Assembly: GCA_016712465.1 (NCBI GenBank)
Contig: JADJQZ010000002.1
Span: forward strand, 1 to 62,919
DNA from: Candidatus Obscuribacter sp.
GTDB taxonomy: Bacteria; Cyanobacteriota; Vampirovibrionia; Obscuribacterales; Obscuribacteraceae
DNA: 62,919 bases
Direction: 5' to 3'
The notes below the pieces were generated by a model that worked only from the letters and a program-made list of their open reading frames with translations, was not told the DNA's origin and ran no database searches. A program made the translations under genes and the position numbers. Numbering within the stretch: position 1 is the first letter of the stretch; each line of letters begins with the position of its first letter. Shown in pieces: positions 44,654 to 51,796 of the stretch.

Positions 44654-46215
44654 TGAGAAAAAGCAAGCCGACAATAAGGCCCGGGCAGCAGAGCCTGGCA
44701 CATAGCAGACCAGATGTTGCCAGACAGTGGCATCCGGACCTAAACGGCGATCTTACACCGAAAGACTTTTCTGCCGGCTCGACCTTCAGAGCCTGGTGGA
44801 AGTGCCCACGCGCCGATGACCATGTTTTTCAGAAGGCGATCTGTACCAGGACGATAGCCAAATCGAAGTGGCTGGCCTGTCCGTTTTGCGCTGGTAGAGA
44901 AGACTCCAAGATTAAGCGCCTGCCTATCTCTGGGCGAAAGCACAAGAAGCCTTTGACAGTAACTCATCCGCACATAGCCAGACAGTGGGATAAGAGAAAG
45001 AACGCTCCCTGGAAACCGGAGGACTTCACAGCCGGCTCTGGCTTTGAAGCGCACTGGATATGTACTTGCGGACATAGATTTAAGGCGAAAATAGCGCAGA
45101 GGGCGTTGACGAGAGCCAGCTCCCAAGGCTGTCCCGGCTGTCGGATAGAGGTCTTGAGAGAGAACCGCACAACTAAGCCATCAATATCTCAGACTCATCC
45201 AGAACTTTCGAAACAGTGGGACTATGCCAAAAACGCAGGCACACCCCATGATTACAGCCGAGGCTCAAATGAGGACGTCTTCTGGATTTGTCCGTTTGGA
45301 CAGGATCACAGGTTTAAGGCAAGGATATGCGCCAGGACAAGGAGCCACACAAAGAGCATGTCGTGCCCGTTTTGCTATGGACGAAGACCGTCTGTAACCA
45401 ATAGCCTGGCGAGTCTAAATCCCGAGTTGCTGAAAGAGTACTCGCCAAAGAACAAAAAGAAGCCTTCATTGGTCATAGCTGGTTCAGGAACGAAAGTTAT
45501 CTGGTGCTGCAAAGACTGCCGCTTTGAATGGAAGGCGGCGCCAGCAGTCAGAACAAAGACAGGTTACGGCTGCCCGCGATGTAATCACGGCGAGTCGATA
45601 GACTTGACTAAGTATAAGAGACTGATGAAGATGCTGGACGGTAATAAGAACGAGCATCTTGACCTCAAGAAGATCAAGCGAGATGACCGCATTTACTGGA
45701 AATGTCCGAAAGCCAAAGACCACCTTTTTGTCTCTGGTTTTGGGCAGGGGGATGTGGACAATAAATGTCCGTTTTGCAGAAACCGCAAGGCTTCAAGTGC
45801 AAACAATCTCCTTCACAGTTATCCTAAGCTTGCAAGAGAGCTGCATCCCGAGAAGAACGGCAATCTGAAGGCAAAAGATATTGTCCCGACATCCACAAAG
45901 AGAGTGTGGTGGCGCTGTGCCAAGGACAAAAAACATGAGTGGCAAGCGATAGTCTGGACCCGCACTACAAATGCCTACAGATGCCCGTATTGTGCTGGCA
46001 AGCGAGCGACTGAGGAAACGTGTCTCCTCGCTACTCATCCGGCGATAGCAAAGGAATTTGACAAGAAGAAAAATGCTCCCTTGACGCCCAAGGACTTGCT
46101 TCCGGGCTCTCACAAAAGTGTCTGGTGGAAGTGCCAGTCTGGGCACCAGTACGAGATGGTGGTGGCCAGGCGGACTAGGCGCAAGACTATCTGTCCTATA
46201 TGCGCGGCTAAGTAA
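44653..46215 (+). CDS. Tandem zinc-ribbon protein (DUF4379-type), seven modules
   Basis: 520 residues, the longest of the four relatives here. Seven modules; 1-4, 6 and 7 are canonical (for example HPHIARQWDKRKNAPWKPED, then CTCGHRFKAKI and GCPGC). Module 5 is the variant type (LTKYKRLMKMLDGNKNEHLD, then IYWKC). Each module carries a pair of Cys in its centre and another at its end, so about seven zinc ions are expected. The protein is basic throughout (many Lys and Arg), which fits nucleic-acid binding. No other domain is fused. Function unknown. Confidence 0.87.
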   Translation: MRKSKPTIRPGQQSLAHSRPDVARQWHPDLNGDLTPKDFSAGSTFRAWWKCPRADDHVFQKAICTRTIAKSKWLACPFCAGREDSKIKRLPISGRKHKKPLTVTHPHIARQWDKRKNAPWKPEDFTAGSGFEAHWICTCGHRFKAKIAQRALTRASSQGCPGCRIEVLRENRTTKPSISQTHPELSKQWDYAKNAGTPHDYSRGSNEDVFWICPFGQDHRFKARICARTRSHTKSMSCPFCYGRRPSVTNSLASLNPELLKEYSPKNKKKPSLVIAGSGTKVIWCCKDCRFEWKAAPAVRTKTGYGCPRCNHGESIDLTKYKRLMKMLDGNKNEHLDLKKIKRDDRIYWKCPKAKDHLFVSGFGQGDVDNKCPFCRNRKASSANNLLHSYPKLARELHPEKNGNLKAKDIVPTSTKRVWWRCAKDKKHEWQAIVWTRTTNAYRCPYCAGKRATEETCLLATHPAIAKEFDKKKNAPLTPKDLLPGSHKSVWWKCQSGHQYEMVVARRTRRKTICPICAAK

Positions 46216-46468
46216 TTTCATCAGAGCGCAGACTAAAGAATTTGGAGCACCAGCCGTTTTCGAACAATTCTTCAGTGTCCCCAGGTGTCTTGTTAGTAGT
46301 GGTACCAGCCGGAACCGTGCGAAAATATATGCTCAGCCCGAAACGGTTGCTGCCGGTACCACAAATGGACAAGCTGCGGACTGTAAAATCGCAGATGCTT
46401 TTTCAGACCGGTCTGTCAAGGGCGAGCAGCTTGCCCCTGCTTTACTAAAAATCTCTTGGTTTGGGTGA

Positions 46469-46765
46469 ATGAAAAATCGCTTTCTTCGTAGTCTCATCAT
46501 AGCCTGCACCATTATTGGTTTTCTTTCTACGAGAGCTTTTGCCCAGTCCACTTTAGATGCTTCCGCTGACTTCAATTGCAGTGTTGATAAGGCTATTACT
46601 CTCATCGAGCTAAACCTATGCGGCAAGACTGCCTCTCATTTTCAAAAGTTCTTGTCACTGGATTTCAAAAGTGCTGTTCAGCGGTGTAACGCAAACGGAG
46701 GTTTGAGTTACAGGTTTTTGTGCAACAATAAATGGGTATTCGGGCTATTTCGTTGTGTAACATAA
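46469..46765 (+). CDS. Small exported Cys-containing protein
   Basis: 98 residues. Residues 1-25 look like a signal peptide (RFLRSLIIACTIIGFLSTRA ending FAQ, with minor differences). The mature part has six cysteines (NCSVDKAITLIELNLCG, then RCNANGGLSYRFLCNN and RCVT), which suggests disulfides after export. The ribosome site is weak. Family unknown. Confidence 0.5.
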   Translation: MKNRFLRSLIIACTIIGFLSTRAFAQSTLDASADFNCSVDKAITLIELNLCGKTASHFQKFLSLDFKSAVQRCNANGGLSYRFLCNNKWVFGLFRCVT

Positions 46766-47204
46766 CTGGTCACGTAATCAATGTCACACAAACGGTATCC
46801 CCAAAAGCAAAAGTGACAGTCCTTCATGAGCTGAAAGGGCTCCTGTCACACTGTTCCGGCGGAGAGCAGCTCGAAAATCTATCTGCTTCATTGACCATGC
46901 CTTCTGAAAAACTGCAATTCAACAAGCATGCAAAAGCGGCTTGTTGACAGACTTCCGTTCATTGCTGACTAGGACTTCTGAAATTTGCTGACATTGTCTT
47001 CTGAAACTGACAAAAACCTTCGTCTTCTGCGCTGGCCAGGTCACCAGCAATAGTGTCATCTTTTAGCTAATGCGAGCCCAAAAGTGCGGATGTCGCGTCG
47101 CTGCAATTAACGAAAAGTTTTGCCGCATGTTTGACGTATAGAAAATCTAGCGAGCTTTTGTTCGACTGTGCAACACCTAAGCCCTTGCTAATAAAAACCA
47201 CAGT
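46766..47204. other. Non-coding stretch before the CRISPR-Cas locus
   Basis: About 440 bases with no convincing gene. The phrase CTTCTGAAA recurs at about 46901, 46974 and 46998, a loose direct repeat of unknown meaning. The tracrRNA terminator marks the right edge. Confidence 0.45.
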
Positions 47205-47319
47205 AAAAAGCGCCCCCGCCGTAAGGCGAGGGACGAATGGAATTTACCCTTACGGGATATCCTGCGAAGTTTCCTTCTTGTTGAAAAAAGCAAGGCAGGC
47301 ATCACTTAGGTACAATGTG
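47205..47319 (-). ncRNA. tracrRNA of the type II-C system
   Basis: A degenerate CRISPR repeat lies at 47278-47316 on the plus strand, so minus-strand RNA carries the anti-repeat. It begins ATTGTACCTAAGTGATGCCT and can pair along the crRNA repeat, including its GTTG end with CAAC. Downstream, the RNA can form a small stem with a GUAA loop (CCCGTAAGGG) and then an 8-bp terminator hairpin (GGCGAGGG at 47225-47232 with CCCCCGCC at 47213-47220 and a 4-base loop) followed by five T's in RNA sense. A promoter at 47325-47354 would start the RNA at about 47318-47320, right at the anti-repeat. Predicted length about 115 bases, in the usual range. Confidence 0.9.
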
Positions 47320-47324
47320 TCCAC

Positions 47325-47354
47325 ATTATAATTGTCCGTCCTTGTTTGAGTCAA
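47325..47354 (-). promoter_or_regulatory. tracrRNA promoter, overlapping a possible cas9 promoter
   Basis: Minus strand: TTGACT (47349-47354), an 18-base spacer and TATAAT (47325-47330). The plus strand also reads TATAAT at 47327-47332, because ATTATAAT is a palindrome. That is about 42 bases before the cas9 start and could serve as its -10 box with a weak -35 inside the anti-repeat DNA. The two promoters would compete for polymerase. Confidence 0.75.
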
Positions 47355-47373
47355 TTCTTAGGTAGTAGTTTCC

Positions 47374-50300
47374 ATGAAATACGTTCTTGGTCTGGATTTG
47401 GGGACCCATTCTGCAGGTTGGGCAGTCGTTGAGATAGATGAAGGCGGAAATCCGGTAGCACTTAAGGATGCTGGGGTCAGGATATTTGAAGCGCCCGTAG
47501 AGCCGAGAACCAAGCTTCCAAAAAATGCGGCTAGACGAACGGCTCGACAGCATCGTAAGCAGCTTGCCAGGAAGAAGCAGCGGAGACTGCTTCTCTTGAG
47601 CATCCTCCAGGCAAATGGACTATTGCCGAGTGACCCTATTGAGTTAGAGGCTCTCCTGTTGAATGACGAGACTCTCAATCCCTATCACCTGAGGGCTCAA
47701 GGTCTTGATAGCCAGTTGGCCGCCCATGAGTTTGGAAGGGTACTTTTCCACCTGAATCAAAGAAGGGGCTTTAAGAGCAACAGAAAGACTTCCTTCGGGG
47801 AACTGCTCAAAGCTGTTCCTGCCATAGCCAGCTTGATTGAGAAGGAGGAAGCGGATGAAGCCGAGAAAGAGCTGAAAAAGAGCAAGAAGTTTGAATCTGC
47901 CTCTGGCTCTGATGATGGTGTTGTTAAGGCTGGTATCGGTCTCTTGAGAAAGAGTATTGAAAGTCAAGGTGCGAGAACATTAGGTGAGTACCTACATCTG
48001 GTCAAAACTGGTCGATCACCGCGTCCAGCTCTTTACAATTTGGACATTCCCACGAAACTGAGAGGTATATACACAGAGCGTGCAATGTACGAGCATGAGT
48101 TCGAAACATTGTGGAGCAGTCAGCAGCGGTACATGCCCGACAAGTTGACTAGAGACCTTAAAGCCTTGATTCACAACGCAATTTTCAGCCAGCGTCCACT
48201 TAAGACTCAGAAGTACTTGGTTGGTGACTGTGTGTTTGAATACCACCGGAAACGAGCGGCTAAAGCCACTTTGTGCTTCCAGCGTTTCAGGATGCTACAG
48301 ACTGTGAACGATTTAGAGGTCAAGAACACTTTAACAAGGGAGTATCGAGAGATCTCCAAAGTTCAGCGGGATAACCTTCTAAAGCTGTTGGAGAGAAATG
48401 AGAAGGTCAGTTGGTCGAAAGTTCGCAAGGTTTTTGCGATTCATGAAGGCGAGACTATAAATTTTGAAGAGGGCGGCAAGGAGGAGCTTCTGGGTGATTC
48501 AACATCTGCGCGCATATCAAAAGCGATTGGCCCGGCTTGGGACCGACTTAGCGATAAAGATAGGGAATCCCTGGTCACTGAACTACTAACTATTCCTAGA
48601 AAGGATTGGCTGGTAAAGCGGCTGCTGACTCACTGGAAGTTCTCACCGGAGGAATCCTATAGTCTAGCAATCACCTCGTTGGAGCCAGGCTACTGCGCTT
48701 TATCCGTAAAGGCTCTAAATAAGCTGATCCCGTTGATGCAAGAGGGACTTAACTACAGAGCGGCCTGTGATAGTCTCGGATATGCAACTAGTGATGGTCG
48801 TTCCAAAACTGGTGAAGTGCTTCCAGAACCGCCGTTTATTCGTAACCCCGTTGTTCTGAAAGCGCTGTATCAGACTAGGAAACTAATGAATGCAATTGTT
48901 CGTAAGTATGGAGTGCCGGATGTTGTTCGCGTTGAGCTTGCGCGGGACATGAAGCTAACACGTAAGCAGAAGGAAGAAGCGGAGCGGCGTAATAGGCAAA
49001 ACAAGAAAGAAAGAGATATCGCAAGGGAGTCTCTTAAGACTGTTGGCATTTCAGAACCTACTCACGAAGACATGCTCAAGTATAGACTTTGGAGAGAAAC
49101 TGGCGGAATCTGTCCATACACTGGACATTCCATTGGAATGAATATGCTGTTCGGCCCAGAAGGTTCGGTTGATATTGACCACATAATTCCCTATAGCCGT
49201 TGTATTGATGACTCATACATGAACAAAACGATTTGCCTAGCGTCTGAGAATCGCGGAGTGAAGAAGCAAAAGACGCCATTTGAAGCCTATGGGACTGAGG
49301 AGGAGCTTTTCGCGGAGATAATTTCTCGCGTTAGCCACATGAAGAGCATGCCCTTTGCTAAACGCCGAAGGTTTGAGTTAAAGCCAGAGGACCTTAAGCT
49401 TGACGACTTTGTAAGCCGGCAGTTGAATGAAACAAGATACATTTCCAGAGAGGTGAGCAACTACTTGTTGTCACTTGGGTGCAAAGTGCAGATTAGCAAA
49501 GGCGAGGCGACAGCAGCGCTCCGTCAAAAGTGGGCGCTAAGTGTAATCCTGTCACCTGATGGCAGTGGGGAGAAGAACAGAGCGGATCATCGTCACCATG
49601 CGATAGACGCTGTCGTTGTGGCTCTAACGAGTCCCTCGCTGTTTAGAGAGTTGTCTAGGCTCTCAGCCTTGTCCGGGTTAGCACTAAAGGATCGCCGATT
49701 TACGTTGAACGAGCCATGGAAAGACTTCCATAAATCGGTGGATTTGATAGTAAATGACCTGATAGTCTCTCATGAGCCTCAAAGAAAGATTGCAGGCAAG
49801 CTGCATGAGGACACCGCATACGGACCTACTGAAGTTGAAGGGCAGTTCGCGTTGCGCAGGTCCATAGATTCATTGAAGCCTTCTGATCTCAAAGATGTGA
49901 GAGACCCGGTAGTCAGAGCAATACTCCAGACCGAGCTTGACCGACATGGGGGTGCGGTGGAAAAAGCCTTCTGCAAGCCTATTCCTCACAAGAACGGTAA
50001 GGTCCTAATAAAGAAAGTAAGGATTAATGTTCGCATCAACCCGGAGGTGGTTTTTCCAGTCAGATTGCCATCTGGCAAACCATTTAAGTTCCATAATCTA
50101 GGCAACAACCATCACGTTGAGGTTCTCCAGCACACCAAGACCGCGAAATGGTCCTTTGAAGTGGTTAGCACTGCAGAGGCGGCCAGGAGGGCTCGTGTTG
50201 AGAAGAATAGTATTGTTGACTTCAAGCCCAGAGCCGACAAGACATTGGTCATGTGGTTTTGTAGCAATGACCTTCTAGAAATGACAGACAGTGATGGCAA

Positions 50301-50511
50301 TCGCCAGATTTATAGAGTAAAGGGATTCTCCAATGAAAGTGATCGGCGCCGAATCGAACTTCAACATCACTCGGTAGCCGATCCCAAAGTCATTTTGCGC
50401 CTCCCGCCCAGTAAGTTTCAGGCTGCCGGCCCCAGAAAGGTCGAGATGAATATGCTTGGCGAAGTTTTTTATGTGTCAAACCATGGCGAACCGAATTATA
50501 GAAATCAGTAA
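47374..50511 (+). CDS. cas9: Cas9 endonuclease, type II-C, compact
   Basis: 1045 residues, in the II-C size class. RuvC-I is YVLGLDLGTHSAGWAV (D8). The arginine-rich bridge helix covers about 45-75 (NAARRTARQHRKQLARKKQR). RuvC-II is VVRVELARDM (E521). The HNH domain has VDIDHIIPYSRCIDDSYMNK with catalytic H603 and the asparagine of ASENRGVKK near 626. RuvC-III is RADHRHHAIDAVVVAL (H742 region, D745). All catalytic residues are present, so it should cut double-stranded DNA guided by crRNA and tracrRNA. The C-terminal PAM-interacting domain (from about 830) is not recognisable at the specificity level. cas1 begins inside its 3' end. Confidence 0.97.
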   Translation: MKYVLGLDLGTHSAGWAVVEIDEGGNPVALKDAGVRIFEAPVEPRTKLPKNAARRTARQHRKQLARKKQRRLLLLSILQANGLLPSDPIELEALLLNDETLNPYHLRAQGLDSQLAAHEFGRVLFHLNQRRGFKSNRKTSFGELLKAVPAIASLIEKEEADEAEKELKKSKKFESASGSDDGVVKAGIGLLRKSIESQGARTLGEYLHLVKTGRSPRPALYNLDIPTKLRGIYTERAMYEHEFETLWSSQQRYMPDKLTRDLKALIHNAIFSQRPLKTQKYLVGDCVFEYHRKRAAKATLCFQRFRMLQTVNDLEVKNTLTREYREISKVQRDNLLKLLERNEKVSWSKVRKVFAIHEGETINFEEGGKEELLGDSTSARISKAIGPAWDRLSDKDRESLVTELLTIPRKDWLVKRLLTHWKFSPEESYSLAITSLEPGYCALSVKALNKLIPLMQEGLNYRAACDSLGYATSDGRSKTGEVLPEPPFIRNPVVLKALYQTRKLMNAIVRKYGVPDVVRVELARDMKLTRKQKEEAERRNRQNKKERDIARESLKTVGISEPTHEDMLKYRLWRETGGICPYTGHSIGMNMLFGPEGSVDIDHIIPYSRCIDDSYMNKTICLASENRGVKKQKTPFEAYGTEEELFAEIISRVSHMKSMPFAKRRRFELKPEDLKLDDFVSRQLNETRYISREVSNYLLSLGCKVQISKGEATAALRQKWALSVILSPDGSGEKNRADHRHHAIDAVVVALTSPSLFRELSRLSALSGLALKDRRFTLNEPWKDFHKSVDLIVNDLIVSHEPQRKIAGKLHEDTAYGPTEVEGQFALRRSIDSLKPSDLKDVRDPVVRAILQTELDRHGGAVEKAFCKPIPHKNGKVLIKKVRINVRINPEVVFPVRLPSGKPFKFHNLGNNHHVEVLQHTKTAKWSFEVVSTAEAARRARVEKNSIVDFKPRADKTLVMWFCSNDLLEMTDSDGNRQIYRVKGFSNESDRRRIELQHHSVADPKVILRLPPSKFQAAGPRKVEMNMLGEVFYVSNHGEPNYRNQ

Positions 50512-51370
50512 TCCGGCGCACTTGTCACTGCGAAAAGAGCAGCTGATTATAAAGATCGACGGATCAGAAGCAGCATCCATTCCTATCGAGGATATGGCCA
50601 TGCTTATTTTGAACAATCCTGCAATAACGTTCTCGCAAGCAATAATTAGCAAGTGTCTTGAGCTTAACGTCGGTTTAGTGATTACTAACGAAAAGCGCAT
50701 GCCTGCGATGATCCTTCAGCCGCTCGATGGACACTCAATTCACACAAAAATACTTCGACAACAAATTGAAGTGTCGTTGCCTCGGAAAAAGCAACTATGG
50801 CAAGTTCTCGTGCGTGCGAAGATTAGGCAGCAGGCTAAGGTCCTATCTCGTCTAGGTCTGGACAGTAGAGATATTGATGCTCTTGCAGCAAGAGTCAGGA
50901 GTGGTGACCCCGATAATCTTGAGGCTCAAGCCGCCCGCCTCTATTGGCCAAGGCTTTTTGGCCAAAAATTTCGGAGGAATCAACAATCATCCGGCATAAA
51001 TTGTCATCTTAACTATGGATATGCCGTCTTGCGTGCTGCGGTCGCGAGAGCTGTTGTTGCGTCTGGAATGCATCCCGCCCTCTCTGTGCAGCACAAGAAT
51101 CAGTTTAACGCCTTCTGTCTTGTGGATGATTTAATAGAACCCCTGAGAGCACGCGTTGACTTGCAGATCGCCTCTATGCCGGACATATGGATGGATCAAG
51201 AAGAGCCCACGGTGGAGTCGAAAAGATATATATTGGATATACTCACTCAGGAATCCTTGCTTGCCGGCCAGTCAGTTCCCTTGCTTGTCGGTCTTGAAAG
51301 ATACGCTGCTAGTTTTAGGTCCGCGCTGATTGGAGAATCAATGACGGAGCTACAAATTCCTAGTCTTTAA
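50483..51370 (+). CDS. cas1: Cas1 integrase, type II-C
   Basis: 295 residues from the ATG at 50483 (MANRIIEISNPAHLSLRKEQ), the usual II-C start. An upstream in-frame ATG at 50456 would add nine residues not typical of the family. Catalytic residues appear in the expected places: the Glu before ARLYWPRLFG, the His in GMHPALSVQHKNQFN, and the acidic pair in DDLIEPLRARVD. It overlaps cas9 by 29 bases. With Cas2 it forms the complex that inserts new spacers. No csn2 or cas4 is present, which defines subtype II-C. Confidence 0.95.
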   Translation: MANRIIEISNPAHLSLRKEQLIIKIDGSEAASIPIEDMAMLILNNPAITFSQAIISKCLELNVGLVITNEKRMPAMILQPLDGHSIHTKILRQQIEVSLPRKKQLWQVLVRAKIRQQAKVLSRLGLDSRDIDALAARVRSGDPDNLEAQAARLYWPRLFGQKFRRNQQSSGINCHLNYGYAVLRAAVARAVVASGMHPALSVQHKNQFNAFCLVDDLIEPLRARVDLQIASMPDIWMDQEEPTVESKRYILDILTQESLLAGQSVPLLVGLERYAASFRSALIGESMTELQIPSL

Positions 51371-51417
51371 CCGCAAGTTCGAACTTTAAGGCTGTTCTAG
51401 GCCAAGCGAGAGCAAGA

Positions 51418-51747
51418 ATGGCGTTTGGTGGATACAGAAGTATGTGGGTTGTCGTTTTGTTTGATCTCCCCACAGATACGAAGGCTGCAAAAAGAGCCTA
51501 CACGGATTTTCGCGAGCACCTTCTGTCAAGTGGCTTCCTTAGACTTCAGTACTCAGTTTATGCGAGACATTGTCAAACTGATGAGAATGCCTCTGTCCAG
51601 GAAGGCAAAATACGTGCCGCTTTGCCAAAAGACGGCGAGGTCAGAATAATTTCCCTGACCGACAAGCAGTTTGAGCGAATGAAGGTCTTTCATGGAAAAA
51701 CTCGACAACCAACCGAGGAAGGACCTCAACAACTTTCTTTTTTTTGA
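51418..51747 (+). CDS. cas2: Cas2, spacer-acquisition subunit
   Basis: 109 residues. It shows the Cas2 ferredoxin-like start SMWVVVLFDLPTDTKAAKRA, then FLRLQYSVYARHC, and a C-terminal beta strand VRIISLTDKQFERM. It scaffolds Cas1 during integration. It begins 47 bases after cas1 and ends 49 bases before the first CRISPR repeat. The array's crRNA strand runs towards it, so cas2 and array transcripts are convergent, and no terminator is evident between them. Confidence 0.95.
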   Translation: MAFGGYRSMWVVVLFDLPTDTKAAKRAYTDFREHLLSSGFLRLQYSVYARHCQTDENASVQEGKIRAALPKDGEVRIISLTDKQFERMKVFHGKTRQPTEEGPQQLSFF

Positions 51748-51796
51748 TCTTGGTTTCTCCTCTAACATTTACTGGGCTTGGTTCGCCGGGAATTGC

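Noticed and set aside
46732..46947. 71-codon frame overlapping the small exported protein
   Set aside because: It overlaps a better frame, has no ribosome site and no recognisable content.
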